DNA of 64,000 nucleotides from Coraliomargarita algicola (GCF_033878955.1 NZ_CP138858.1:3003001-3067000), one strand, 5' to 3'; numbered from the stretch's first letter, positions 17,725 to 26,996 are shown. The notes: a model not told the origin generated them from the sequence alone. Numbers and translations are program-made.

Positions 17725-17961
17725 ATGTCTGAATCAGTGACTACCAGCATACGGCTAAGTCCACGTTTACGGCGGGCGCTTGAGCAGCGTGCGCAGGCTG
17801 AGCGTCGCGGCAAGAATTGGGTGATTAGTCGAGCCCTGGAAAAGTATTTAGAAGAGGGGGCGCCGGACTTGGAAGCAGAGGCGCGCCGACAATCGATTTT
17901 AGCTTCGCAGCCTCCGTCTGAAGATTGGGGTGATGATGCGGATTTTGAGCAATGGATGTAA
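17725..17961 (+). CDS. ribbon-helix-helix antitoxin of MazF module
   Basis: A 78-aa protein starting at the ATG at 17725. A GTG/ATG-like extension upstream is possible but would run through the operator palindrome. The N-terminal strand 'TTSIRLSPRLRRALEQRA' and 'NWVISRALEKYLEE' form a CopG/MetJ-like ribbon-helix-helix DNA-binding domain, and the acidic tail (SEDWGDDADFEQWM) is the usual toxin-binding part. It overlaps the toxin gene by 10 bp, which implies translational coupling. It should neutralise the MazF-like ribonuclease and repress the operon. Confidence 0.85.
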   Translation: MSESVTTSIRLSPRLRRALEQRAQAERRGKNWVISRALEKYLEEGAPDLEAEARRQSILASQPPSEDWGDDADFEQWM

Positions 17962-18290
17962 AGCGTGGCGATGTGGTCACTTGTGTGATCGCGGGCGATT
18001 ATGGTAAGCCGCGCCCAGCGTTGGTGCTGCAGTCCAACTTATATAATCGCACCCATGCTTCAGTCGTGGTGCTACCGATTACTTCACATTGTATCGACGC
18101 GCCATTATTTCGAATTTCTCTCAGCCCGGGTAAGGGCAACGGCCTGAAGTTACCTTCCCAAATTATGGTCGATAAGCTGAGCGCGCTCCGACGCGATCGC
18201 CTCGGGCAACGAATCGGGCATGTTAGTCCGGCGGTGCTTGCGCGGGTCGAGAGTGCCTTAGTGGGCTTTTTAGATTTGCCCGCTAGCTGA
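17952..18290 (+). CDS. mazF: MazF/PemK-family toxin, mRNA interferase
   Basis: A 112-aa protein with the MazF fold: 'VKRGDVVTCVIAGDYGKPRP' start, 'PALVLQSNLYN', 'SVVVLPITSH', and 'LPSQIMVDKLSALRRDRLGQ' with the Ser/Asp-Lys region used for RNA cleavage in the family. Length is normal. It is the second gene of a toxin-antitoxin pair, starting 10 bp before the antitoxin stop. Its 3' end overlaps the convergent Y-family polymerase gene by 8 bp. This module is outside the cassette array at 27-37.5 kb. Confidence 0.9.
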   Translation: MDVKRGDVVTCVIAGDYGKPRPALVLQSNLYNRTHASVVVLPITSHCIDAPLFRISLSPGKGNGLKLPSQIMVDKLSALRRDRLGQRIGHVSPAVLARVESALVGFLDLPAS

Positions 18291-19536
18291 AAGAGCATTG
18301 GCCGCGCTCCAGTTCCAGGTCGGGGATGTGGTTAAAGGCGATACGCATGGGGGCGGCTTCGCTGGACTTTTGCGCTTCCATGGCGTCGGCGTAGTAGAGG
18401 GTGCGGCCGCCGAAGTGTTTGTTTACTTTGTCCATGGCGTGTTGTAGCTGCATGCGGCGCGGATGGTTGTCCTCTGCGAAGAGCGAGGGCGTGTGCGCGG
18501 CCAGCGGCTCGAGGCGTGTGAGCGTCACGCTGACTTTGGTCGGCTCGGGTAGGTCGTCAGGGTGCTGTGCCCATAGCTGGTTGAGTAGTTTGCCCAGCAC
18601 CACACTGTCCTGCGTGGGGAAGCAGTGCGTTTCCGCGCCCCAGCTGAATTCAAAGCCGAACTTCACGCCGAGCTCTAGCTGCCCGGTAAAGTAGTCCATC
18701 GCCCGCAGTCGCAGGCAGGCCTTTTGTAGCATGCGGTGCAGCGTGGCATGGGCCCCGTGAAAGCTGCGCAGCTTCGGCGGTAACACGTGCGAATGCCCGA
18801 TGCTGCTGCGCTGTGTCTCCACCGTGGGCACTTCCACACCGCGCAGCGCATACCACATGCGGTCGCCTTCGATTCCGCCCCAGATGCGGTGCAGCTTACG
18901 CCGACTGGCTGCGCACAGGGCCTGCATGTCCATGATGCGGGCGGTGTGGAGCCGCCGCTCGATACGCCGCCCGATCCCGGTGATGTCGCTCAGCTCGAAG
19001 CGATACAGCTTTTCCGGGATCTCGTCGAAGTCCAAGGTGGTCAGCCCGTCGGGCTTTTCCAGCTTGCTGGCCAGCTTGGCTAGAAAGCGGTTCGGTGCCA
19101 GTCCGATTGAGGCGCGGATGTGTGGGCCGATTTCGGCGGCGAGCGCGGTCTTGATCTCCATGGCTTTGCCCCGCGCCACTGCCAACGGCTGCCAATGTGG
19201 CGGTAGACGGCCATACATCTCGTCGATCGAGAGCACCGCGTCGACGTAGATGATTTGATGGATGAGCTGCTTGATTTGTTCGTGCACCTGAATGTAGTTT
19301 GAGTGCCCCGCCTCGACGAAGACGATGTCCGGACACAGCGCACGCGCCTCGCGCACTCCCGTGCCGGTTTTCACGCCGAAGGCTTTGGCCTCATAGCTGG
19401 CCGCGATGCAGCAGGTCGTCGCCACGTTGAGCGAAGGCACCACGCCCACGGGCTTGCCGCGTAGCTCTGGCTGAAACTGCTGCTCCACCGAAGCAAAAAA
19501 ACTGTCGAAATCGATGAATAAATAGCGGAGTCCCAT
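18283..19536 (-). CDS. Y-family DNA polymerase (DinB/UmuC-like)
   Basis: A 417-aa translesion polymerase. The catalytic carboxylates are visible: IDFDSFFASVEQ (D9, the residue of motif I) and VLSIDEMYG (D105, E106). The steric/finger region 'NVATTCCIAASYEAKAFGVK' follows the family pattern, then 'ASIGLAPNRFLAKLASKLEK' (palm) and the helix-hairpin-helix 'LSDITGIGRRIERRL'. The little-finger domain follows. There is no obvious beta-clamp peptide at the C-terminus (QCSFS end). It copies damaged templates and is usually SOS-induced, but I saw no clear LexA box upstream. It could be named dinB-like; subgroup uncertain. Confidence 0.9.
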   Translation of the reverse strand: MGLRYLFIDFDSFFASVEQQFQPELRGKPVGVVPSLNVATTCCIAASYEAKAFGVKTGTGVREARALCPDIVFVEAGHSNYIQVHEQIKQLIHQIIYVDAVLSIDEMYGRLPPHWQPLAVARGKAMEIKTALAAEIGPHIRASIGLAPNRFLAKLASKLEKPDGLTTLDFDEIPEKLYRFELSDITGIGRRIERRLHTARIMDMQALCAASRRKLHRIWGGIEGDRMWYALRGVEVPTVETQRSSIGHSHVLPPKLRSFHGAHATLHRMLQKACLRLRAMDYFTGQLELGVKFGFEFSWGAETHCFPTQDSVVLGKLLNQLWAQHPDDLPEPTKVSVTLTRLEPLAAHTPSLFAEDNHPRRMQLQHAMDKVNKHFGGRTLYYADAMEAQKSSEAAPMRIAFNHIPDLELERGQCSFS

Positions 19537-19717
19537 TGCTTCGGAATGAAACTATGGAGTCAGTTGGATGCAATATTTAAGTGAACAAATGTATACTCTT
19601 TTTGAGTGTTGCCATCGATTCAAGTGATAGCGCCTCGACTTATTCTAACAGGATTTCAGGACGGTTTTCATTTCAGGTTTTACATGTAGCTGACTTTGAG
19701 CGAATGCTTGATTCAAC

Positions 19718-21487
19718 ATGACCGTAAAACCCCTGTTGTCTCGTGCGTTAGCAGCGCTTATTGTGTTCACGCCTTTGTCTTCGACCTTGTGGTCGCAAGA
19801 TGAATTTTACCTGAAAGACGGCGACCGCGTTGTTTTTTATGGTGATAGCATTACGGATCAGCGTCTCTATACTACTTTCACTGAAACTTTTGTGGTGACT
19901 CGTTTTCCTGATCGAGTGATTGACTTTGTGCATTCTGGCTGGGGTGGTGACCGTGTCGGCGGTGGAGGCGGCGGTCGGATTGATACACGTCTTGAGCGTG
20001 ATGTATTTGCTTATGATCCCACAGTGATGACAATTATGCTGGGGATGAATGACGGGGGGTATCGTGCCTTTGAGCAGGGGATCTTTGACACCTATGTGAA
20101 TGGAATGAGTGCGATCGTGGATAAGGTTGTCGCTCAAATACCAGACATTCGTATGACTTTGATCCAACCGTCGCCTTACGACGATGTTACGCGTGAGCCA
20201 AAATTTGCAGGGGGGTATAATGCGGTCTTGCTGCGTTTTAGCGAAGCGGTGCAGGAAATTGCCGAGGTTAAGCAGCAAAACGTGGCGAATTTAAACGCGC
20301 CTTTGGTTGCTATGCTGGAAAGAGCTAAGGCGTCAAATCCAGAGCTTGCTAGTAAAATTATACGAGACCGTGTTCACCCGGGGCCAGCTGGGCATTTGAT
20401 CATGGCCGAGCAGTTGCTCAAATCATGGAATGCACCTGCGGTTGTTTCAGTGGTTGAAATTGACGCGACTGCCGGGAAGCTGAATCAGGCAGATAATACA
20501 GATATCAGTGGCTTGAATGTTGGCTCTGAGCAGCTCGAATGGACGCAGCTCGACCATGCACTGCCGATGCCGGTCGATCTGAGTAATGCTGAGACTGCGC
20601 TAGCAGTTGAATCCTCCGACTTTGTTGAGGCACTTAATCAGCAAATTATTCGCGTGACTGGGCTTCAAGCTGAGGGCTATGCACTGCAGGTGGATGGCAA
20701 GGAGATCGGGAGGTTTTCACCCGATGAATTGAATATTGGGGTCAATCTCGCCATGCTCAATACGCCGATGAGTCAGCAAGCGGCAACTGTGCATAAGTTG
20801 ACTATTGAGCGAGCGAACATGCACAATATGCGCTGGCGCACTTACCAGGTTCCTTACGCGAACGCATCCGAGGAGATTCAGGCCTATTTGCCTAACTTAT
20901 TGGAATCGCTGGATGTTGCGGATCGTGAATTGGCGAATATTCAGCGGGCGACGGCACAGCCCGTGGCGCATCAATTCAAATTGATTGCGATCAGTGCAGA
21001 GGACCTCCTGTTGGAGGGAGCGCCCGTGAGTTCGGTGCCTGCAAGCTTGGGGCGTAATTTGGCGCTTGGGAAGTCTTGGGTGACGAACGCTCCGAATACT
21101 TATGGCTGGGATAGCGGTTTGACCGATGGCTCTTGGACGGTGGGGAAGGAGACTACCTTTGCGACAAACGATGCAAGCGATTTTCCTAAGCATGTGACGG
21201 TCGACTTGGAAGAGGCCGCCGTGGTCGGGCATGTCGTGATCGGCGTGCCGCAGTTCGGTTCGACTAGATTGGTCGAGATTGCTATCAGTGCTGACGGTGT
21301 TGATTTTACCAAAGTGGGGCGCTATACCTTTTCATTGCGCAAGAAAGAAAAGCGTTTGTTTGATTTTGATGCTCAATCAGCGCGTTACGTGCGTCTGACT
21401 TACCTAGATCATTATGATGAGCAGGTCGGTTATACGCCGAGCTTTGCATTTACGACGGACTTGCAGGTTTTTGCCGCATCGAAGTGA
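19718..21487 (+). CDS. secreted SGNH/GDSL hydrolase with discoidin-like domain
   Basis: A 589-aa exported protein with a signal peptide (LAALIVFTPLSSTLWS). The SGNH hydrolase domain (about residues 30-235) shows block I VVFYGDSITD (nucleophile S44), block II 'SGWGGD' (Gly), block III 'LGMNDGG' (Asn) and block V DRVHPGPAGH (Asp/His). A linker domain follows, and the C-terminal 150 residues ('RNLALGKSWVTNAPN', 'VTVDLEEAAVVGHVVI', 'RYVRLTYLDH') look like an F5/8 type C (discoidin) carbohydrate-binding domain. Likely role: removal of ester groups such as acetyl from a polysaccharide outside the cytoplasm. Substrate not known. Confidence 0.88.
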   Translation: MTVKPLLSRALAALIVFTPLSSTLWSQDEFYLKDGDRVVFYGDSITDQRLYTTFTETFVVTRFPDRVIDFVHSGWGGDRVGGGGGGRIDTRLERDVFAYDPTVMTIMLGMNDGGYRAFEQGIFDTYVNGMSAIVDKVVAQIPDIRMTLIQPSPYDDVTREPKFAGGYNAVLLRFSEAVQEIAEVKQQNVANLNAPLVAMLERAKASNPELASKIIRDRVHPGPAGHLIMAEQLLKSWNAPAVVSVVEIDATAGKLNQADNTDISGLNVGSEQLEWTQLDHALPMPVDLSNAETALAVESSDFVEALNQQIIRVTGLQAEGYALQVDGKEIGRFSPDELNIGVNLAMLNTPMSQQAATVHKLTIERANMHNMRWRTYQVPYANASEEIQAYLPNLLESLDVADRELANIQRATAQPVAHQFKLIAISAEDLLLEGAPVSSVPASLGRNLALGKSWVTNAPNTYGWDSGLTDGSWTVGKETTFATNDASDFPKHVTVDLEEAAVVGHVVIGVPQFGSTRLVEIAISADGVDFTKVGRYTFSLRKKEKRLFDFDAQSARYVRLTYLDHYDEQVGYTPSFAFTTDLQVFAASK

Positions 21488-21590
21488 GTGGAGCGACTGG
21501 ATCCTTCAGGCTGCAGATTTTATTCCTGTGATTTTGACTATTGAGAGTTGGTTATGAGGGATTGATGAATTTGATTCACTAAAAAATATT

Positions 21591-22556
21591 ATGGAAATTT
21601 TCATGCTTCTCTTAGGCGCGGCGCTCGCAGCCACGGGTGTTTTCTTATTCGGAGTGTATACGGTCGGCCCGACAGAGCGCGGCGTGTTAACAACCTTTGG
21701 TCGAGCGCAAAGACTGGGCGCGCAGTTGATCAGTGAAGACCCCGAGCTTGGCGGCTTACTCTCTGAGGCCGAGAAACTGCGCTACGATTACCCGATGATA
21801 CGTGTCATTAAGCCCGGCGGCCCCTATTTTAAGTGGCCATGGCAGCAATTGATAAAAGTGGACATGACGATTCAAACCACAGACATCACTTGGGATCCGG
21901 ACATCACTCAGGAATCGATCGAGTCGGTGACTAAGGACAATCTGACCGTGGCCATCACCGGGCAGATTCGCTGGCGCCCGTGTGAGCGTAATCTTTATGC
22001 CTATGTCTTTGGCGTGAAGTCGCCCCAGGCGCATATTATGGGGTATTTCATTTCGGTTTTAAGGGACCGGATCGCCACTTTCAGCGGCGCTGACGCGAAT
22101 TCCAGTGAGCAAGAACTCGTTGAATTTATTTCGATCAATGACCTGCGTAAAAATGTTTCGACGATCAATCAATACATGGAGCAGGCTTGTAAGAAGACTG
22201 CGGCCCGCTATGGGGTCGAACTGGATGCTGCCTTGATCACGACCATTGATCCGCCCAATGAAGTGGATGAGGCGCTGGCCTCGATTAATACCACCAGCAA
22301 CAATGTGGCCGCCGAAATCTCTCAAGCCAAGGCGGAGGCGGATCAACGCTTAAAGATGGCGGAGCAGGCGGTCTTGATCGCAGAAAATCAGGCCAATGCA
22401 GAGGCCGCTCCGCTGCGCGAGCTGTTCGAGACGCTCTCGCAGATGTATGCCAATGGCGGACGAGCGGCTCTAGACTCCTACCTGCGCAATGCCTCCTTGC
22501 CGCTACGCAAGAAGGCCTCCCAAACGATTATCAACCTCAATTCGGACAAAGTTTAA
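21591..22556 (+). CDS. SPFH/Band 7 domain membrane protein, first of pair
   Basis: A 321-aa protein with an N-terminal membrane helix (FMLLLGAALAATGVFLFGVY) and an SPFH domain ('GPTERGVLTTFGRAQRLG', 'VIKPGGPYFKWPWQQLIKVD', 'TKDNLTVAITGQIRWRP'), then a helical part rich in Ala/Glu ('AAEISQAKAEADQRLKMAEQ'). Such proteins oligomerise into membrane-bound rings or cages and scaffold membrane proteases or microdomains. It is 1 bp from a second SPFH protein, so the two probably make a hetero-oligomer, similar in idea to HflK-HflC. No NfeD or FtsH gene is next to them. Confidence 0.88.
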   Translation: MEIFMLLLGAALAATGVFLFGVYTVGPTERGVLTTFGRAQRLGAQLISEDPELGGLLSEAEKLRYDYPMIRVIKPGGPYFKWPWQQLIKVDMTIQTTDITWDPDITQESIESVTKDNLTVAITGQIRWRPCERNLYAYVFGVKSPQAHIMGYFISVLRDRIATFSGADANSSEQELVEFISINDLRKNVSTINQYMEQACKKTAARYGVELDAALITTIDPPNEVDEALASINTTSNNVAAEISQAKAEADQRLKMAEQAVLIAENQANAEAAPLRELFETLSQMYANGGRAALDSYLRNASLPLRKKASQTIINLNSDKV

Positions 22557-22557
22557 C

Positions 22558-23439
22558 ATGTCTTATTTAGTCTCTCTGATCTTGGGCGGTGTCATCACTT
22601 TAGTCGCGATCCCTATTGTTTATAACCTTGGCCGTTCGGCTCAGCTTTGGCGTGTGATTCCGGAGCGGACAGTGTTGGTCTACACGCTCTTTGGCAAAGT
22701 GATCGGCACACTTGAAGAGCCCGGGATCAATTTGCCCTTCAAGTGTTTCGGGCTACGCACCTTCTTGGTGCCTTTCTTTGGGAAGGTCTATACGGTTTCC
22801 ACGACTATTTATCAGCATTATCTCCGCAATCAATTGGTCAACTCCGCCGAAGGGGCCCCTATGGGCGTGGGGATTTGGTATGAGTGTTTCATCAGCAATC
22901 CTACGGCTTACTTGTTCGAAAATTCGGATCCGGTCGGTTCCTTGTCTGCCAACGTGTCCACCGCCGTGATCAAGCAACTATCGAATCTAGAGTTAGATGT
23001 GCTGCTTGAGGATCGTGACGCACTTTCGCGTAAGGTGCGCGAGGAAGTTTCCCCGACATCCGAGCAGTGGGGCTTCACCCTGGGCTCGACCTATATCCGC
23101 AAAGTTGCTTTCCGCGATGCGGGCATGATCAAAGAAATTGAGCGTAAGGTGGTGAACCGCCTGCGGCAAGTGACTGCCTCGATGCGGCAGGACGGGGAGA
23201 ATCGGGTCGCCATTATCAGTTCCAATGCCGAGAAAGAAGCCTCCCGTCGGCTGGGCCAAGCTGAAGCCGTTCGCCCTAAAATTGTGGGTGAGGCGCTTTC
23301 CGAGATCCGTGAAAACGAGGATGTTGCTGCTGTCCTATTCGATTTGCTGGATCTGCAAGCGACACTGAAAAGTGACGGTAAGATCATCCTCAACACCGGC
23401 GATTCGCAAGGGGGCGCAGGCATTCTTTTGAATAGCTAG
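22558..23439 (+). CDS. SPFH/Band 7 domain membrane protein, second of pair
   Basis: A 293-aa protein starting at the ATG at 22558, one base after the previous stop. It has an N-terminal helix (LVSLILGGVITLVAIPIVY), an SPFH domain ('IPERTVLVYTLFGKVIGT', 'EPGINLPFKCFGLRTFLVPF'), 'RKVREEVSPTSEQWGFTLGS' and the helical 'EKEASRRLGQAEAVRPKIVG'. It differs clearly in sequence from its partner but has the same layout. Tight coupling suggests the two form a complex at the membrane. An ORF extension upstream to 22489 overlaps the first gene and is not needed. Confidence 0.88.
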   Translation: MSYLVSLILGGVITLVAIPIVYNLGRSAQLWRVIPERTVLVYTLFGKVIGTLEEPGINLPFKCFGLRTFLVPFFGKVYTVSTTIYQHYLRNQLVNSAEGAPMGVGIWYECFISNPTAYLFENSDPVGSLSANVSTAVIKQLSNLELDVLLEDRDALSRKVREEVSPTSEQWGFTLGSTYIRKVAFRDAGMIKEIERKVVNRLRQVTASMRQDGENRVAIISSNAEKEASRRLGQAEAVRPKIVGEALSEIRENEDVAAVLFDLLDLQATLKSDGKIILNTGDSQGGAGILLNS

Positions 23440-23553
23440 TCGCGAGGGGATGCTTGCCTAAGAATGAAATAGGCGGCGGCGCATCATGGCTGCTTTTTGA
23501 GCCTGTTTCGTTCGCTTATACTCATGTTGTGGAGGCAAATTGAACTTTAACGA

Positions 23554-23601
23554 GCACTAGATGTAGGGCATCCCTGATGGTATGGCTACGACATCTAGTG
23601 C
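23554..23601 (+). promoter_or_regulatory. perfect 11-bp inverted repeat around nrdD start codon
   Basis: GCACTAGATGT (23554-23564) and ACATCTAGTGC (23591-23601) are exact complements separated by 26 bases that contain the ATG at 23582. In mRNA this would form a hairpin that presents or hides the start codon, and the right arm is codons 4-7 of nrdD. As DNA it could also be an operator. It may control NrdD synthesis (inference). Confidence 0.5.
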
Positions 23602-25759
23602 AATTCAAGCAACTTTATTTGAAACTCCGCAATCACTTCCTTATCCCATTGTGCGTAAACGGGATGGCAGTTTTATCCCATTTTCACTCGAACGCATCGC
23701 TCAGGCCATCTACAAGGCGGGCCATGCGGCGGGCATCGACGACTTCGCTTATGCGGGCCAAGTGACTGCCTTAGTGACGGCGAAATTCCTGGGTCAAAAA
23801 GAGACCTGTGTGACGGAAATCCAGAGTCTGGTGGAGCACGAGCTGATGGCGGGGCCGCACAAGGAGATCGCGCGTGCCTACATCGAGTATCGCCACGATC
23901 GTGACGTGGCTCGCGAGCGTGTCAGCAAGCTGAACCAGGAAATTCATGGCTTGGTCGAGCAGAGCAATGCGGAACTGCTCAACGAAAACGCGAATAAAGA
24001 TGCGCGGGTGATTCCGACCCAGCGCGATTTGTTGGCCGGGATCGTGGCCAAGCACTACGCTAAGCAATACCTGCTGCCCAAGGATGTCGTTGCTGCCCAC
24101 GAATCAGGCGATCTCCACTATCACGATCTGGATTACGCGCCCTTCTTCCCGATGTTTAACTGCATGCTGGTCGACATGGAAGAGATGCTCACGCGTGGTT
24201 TCAAAATGGGCAACGCGGAGATCGAGCCGCCGCGCTCGATCGCGACCGCCACCGCGGTGACAGCGCAGATCATCGCCCAAGTCGCCAGCCACATCTATGG
24301 CGGCACCACCATCAACCGCATCGACGAGGTGCTGGCGCCTTACGTCACGATCAGCTATGGCAAACACCTCGAAACCGCCCGGCAATGGAAAGTCGCCGAC
24401 CCCGAGGCCTACGCCCAAGCGCTCACCGAGAAGGAGTGCTACGATGCCTTTCAATCACTCGAGTACGAGGTCAACACCTTGCACACTTCCAACGGGCAGA
24501 CGCCTTTTGTCACCCTCGGCTTCGGCCTTGGCGAGAGCTGGGAGGCACGCCTGATCCAGCAGTCTATCCTGCGTAATCGTATCCGCGGGCTGGGCAAGCA
24601 GGGTAAGACACCTGTCTTTCCCAAGCTGGTCTTTGGCGTCAAGGCGGGGCTGAACCGCAAGCCCGGCGATCCGAATTACGATATCAAGCAGCTGGCCCTC
24701 GAGTGCGCCTCCAAGCGCATGTATCCCGATATTCTAAATTACGATCAGACGGTCAAGGTGACTGGCTCCTTCAAATACCCGATGGGCTGCCGCAGTTTTC
24801 TGGGCGCCTATGAGTCGGAGGGCAAAGAAGTCCACGAGGGCCGCAATAATCTCGGGGTGGTCAGCCTCAACTTGCCCCGCATCGCGCTGGAAGCGCAGGG
24901 GGATGAGGCACGTTTCTTTGATATCCTAGAGCAACGCCTGCAGCTCGCCCGCAAAGCGCTCGATACGCGTATCGCCCGCCTGCAGAATGTGCCTGCCCGC
25001 GTGGCGCCGATCCTCTATATGGAGGGCGCGTGCGGTGTGCGGCTCAAGCCCGAGCAGCCGGTTTCGGAGCTCTTTAAAAATGGCCGCGCCTCCATTAGCC
25101 TCGGCTATATCGGCCTGCACGAGTGCATCAACGCGCTCTATGGCAGCGACACCCACGTCTTCGACAGCGAGGCGCTGCGCGGCAAATCGCTCGCCATCGT
25201 CAAGGCCCTGCGTGCCGCCGTCGACCGCTGGAAGGAGGAGACTGGCTACGGCTTTAGCCTCTACAGCACTCCGAGTGAAAACCTCTGCGACCGCTTCTGC
25301 CGCTTGGACCTCAAGAAGTTTGGCCAAATCGCTGGCGTCAACGACAAGGGGTATTATACCAACAGCTTCCACCTCGACGTCGAGAAACAGGTCAACCCCT
25401 ACGACAAGCTCGACTTCGAGTATGCCTATCCGCCCGTCGCCAACGGGGGCTTCATCTGCTACGGCGAATACCCCAACATGCAGCACAACCTCGAAGCGCT
25501 CGAGGCGATTTGGGACTACAGCTACGACCGTGTGCCTTACTACGGCACCAACACACCCATCGATGAATGCTACGACTGCGGCTTTACCGGCGAGTTCGAG
25601 TGCACGGCCAAAGGCTTTACCTGCCCCAGTTGCGGCAACAACGATCCCGCCCGTGTCTCCGTGACCCGCCGCGTCTGCGGCTACCTCGGCAATCCCGACG
25701 CCCGCCCCTTCAACGCCGGCAAACAGGAAGAGGTGAAGCGCCGCACCAAGCACCTGTAG
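23582..25759 (+). CDS. nrdD: anaerobic ribonucleoside-triphosphate reductase
   Basis: A 725-aa class III ribonucleotide reductase. It starts with an ATP-cone ('VRKRDGSFIPFSLERIAQAI', about residues 24-110), then the glycyl-radical barrel ('HDLDYAPFFPMFNCMLVD', 'IYGGTTINRIDEVLAPYV', 'NTLHTSNGQTPFVTLGFG'). Near the C-terminus lie a zinc site with two CxxC pairs (ECYDCGF, CPSCGNN) and the glycyl-radical loop RRVCGYLGN (radical glycine about residue 700). It makes deoxynucleotides without oxygen. nrdG lies 11 bp downstream. This shows a lifestyle with anoxic phases. A hairpin brackets the start codon. Confidence 0.96.
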   Translation: MATTSSAIQATLFETPQSLPYPIVRKRDGSFIPFSLERIAQAIYKAGHAAGIDDFAYAGQVTALVTAKFLGQKETCVTEIQSLVEHELMAGPHKEIARAYIEYRHDRDVARERVSKLNQEIHGLVEQSNAELLNENANKDARVIPTQRDLLAGIVAKHYAKQYLLPKDVVAAHESGDLHYHDLDYAPFFPMFNCMLVDMEEMLTRGFKMGNAEIEPPRSIATATAVTAQIIAQVASHIYGGTTINRIDEVLAPYVTISYGKHLETARQWKVADPEAYAQALTEKECYDAFQSLEYEVNTLHTSNGQTPFVTLGFGLGESWEARLIQQSILRNRIRGLGKQGKTPVFPKLVFGVKAGLNRKPGDPNYDIKQLALECASKRMYPDILNYDQTVKVTGSFKYPMGCRSFLGAYESEGKEVHEGRNNLGVVSLNLPRIALEAQGDEARFFDILEQRLQLARKALDTRIARLQNVPARVAPILYMEGACGVRLKPEQPVSELFKNGRASISLGYIGLHECINALYGSDTHVFDSEALRGKSLAIVKALRAAVDRWKEETGYGFSLYSTPSENLCDRFCRLDLKKFGQIAGVNDKGYYTNSFHLDVEKQVNPYDKLDFEYAYPPVANGGFICYGEYPNMQHNLEALEAIWDYSYDRVPYYGTNTPIDECYDCGFTGEFECTAKGFTCPSCGNNDPARVSVTRRVCGYLGNPDARPFNAGKQEEVKRRTKHL

Positions 25760-25770
25760 TGCATGCTCGC

Positions 25771-26286
25771 ATGAATTATCATCGCTACATCGAGCTCGAC
25801 GTCATCAACGGGCCCGGCAACCGCTGCACTCTGTTTGTTTCAGGCTGCGAGCATCGTTGCCCCGGCTGCTACAACGCGTCCACCTGGTCGCCCGAGTCCG
25901 GGCACCCAGTCACCGAGGCGCTCATCCAGCGCATCCTAGCCGACCTCAAAGACAGCCGCATCCCACGCCATGGCCTCTCCCTGACCGGGGGCGACCCGCT
26001 CTTTCCAGGCAATTGCGCCGACATACTGCAGCTGGTGCAGCGCGTCAAAGCCGAGTGCCCCGAAAAAAATATCTGGCTGTGGACCGGTTACTTGCTGGAA
26101 GACCTCACGCCTGCGCAAAATGCCGTGCTCGACTACGTCGACGTCCTCATCGACGGCCCCTTCATCCAGTCACAAGCCGATCCCAGCCTTCGCTTCCGCG
26201 GCTCCGCCAATCAACGGATTCTAGAGCTTCAGCCAGATGACGCGTTGGAATCGTTTGGGTTCAAGCTTCTGTTTTCTGACCTCTGA
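25771..26286 (+). CDS. nrdG: anaerobic RNR activating protein, radical SAM
   Basis: A 171-aa protein starting at the ATG at 25771. The radical-SAM cluster motif is CEHRCPGCYN (C26, C30, C33, spacing CxxxCxxC), followed by 'GLSLTGGDPLFPGN', the SAM-binding GGDP, and 'NIWLWTGYLLEDL'. It uses a 4Fe-4S cluster and SAM to install the glycyl radical in NrdD. Order and spacing are normal for an nrdDG operon. It is the last core gene before the cassette array. Confidence 0.95.
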   Translation: MNYHRYIELDVINGPGNRCTLFVSGCEHRCPGCYNASTWSPESGHPVTEALIQRILADLKDSRIPRHGLSLTGGDPLFPGNCADILQLVQRVKAECPEKNIWLWTGYLLEDLTPAQNAVLDYVDVLIDGPFIQSQADPSLRFRGSANQRILELQPDDALESFGFKLLFSDL

Positions 26287-26940
26287 ATTAAGCTTCAAGC
26301 ATGCTCCAGTTTCTATACGAAATCCAAATCTAACGATGCGCACGCTCACAAAGCATCCGCCGGGCTATTCGGCCGCTTCGAGCCCTCGATATGCAAGTAA
26401 CGCGCTATCCGCCTCTTGATACAGCGGGTTTCAGAAGCAAGCAGCCTTGAATATCAGGGTTTCAGCGCCATAAAGAATTACTTAAGAAATATACACACAG
26501 AAATAAGGTGAAAGCCCCGTAGTGTTGTAAGTGAAGAGCCTAGCCTAAGCGAGCGTTAGTCTTAATTATGAAAATGCTCCCCAAACTTCCTATATCAAGC
26601 TGATCCAGGGGCAATGGAGCCATCAAGCAATAACTCATCTAATAAATAGCAAACGATACTTAAAGCATCTTGCATCAAGTGCTTAAGTAAGCATTCATCT
26701 TAGTGTCTACCCCAAAGCTAAATGATTAGCCACGAGGTGTTATAATACTGATGTGGAAATAAAATGAAAAATGAAATCGACGAGCCGAGATATTCAAAAC
26801 ACGCTTTAAAGGTAAGATAAAACAGAATCCCCAGACGCTTGAACCGAGTCGTCGATTAGAAAAAGAGGAAAGCAAACAGACATTCGAAGCACTCGATGAA
26901 GACCAGTATTCTAGACTCCACACTCACCACGGCCTTCGGC
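26287..26940. other. AT-rich gap before the cassette array
   Basis: About 650 bp with no gene I can support. Base composition falls sharply after nrdG. A TATAAT-like hexamer at about 26740 precedes a tiny 18-codon frame at 26764, and the frame from about 26818 to 26936 stays open without a start. These may be remains of a decayed cassette. No integrase gene or attI site was recognised. Confidence 0.4.
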
Positions 26941-26996
26941 CACATCCAGACGCACCTTGTCAACGGCTAGCGCCGCGCCAGTGCTCATCGATTCGA
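26941..26996 (+). repeat. attC-like site 1
   Basis: The arms GCACCTTGTCAACGGC and GCCGCGCCAGTGC pair around TAGC with extra bases on the left arm. The 3' box is GATTCGA. The TIR-like gene starts 14 bp later. It shares the string GTCAACG-GGCTAGCGCC-CG with site 3. Confidence 0.6.

Noticed and set aside
24926..25753. A long minus-strand frame within nrdD
   Set aside because: It is antisense to a region with clear NrdD motifs, and its composition (V/A/G-rich) is the usual shadow of a GC-rich coding strand.
26726..26923. A 65-codon minus-strand frame
   Set aside because: It has no family similarity, lies in AT-rich decayed sequence and would oppose every cassette gene.
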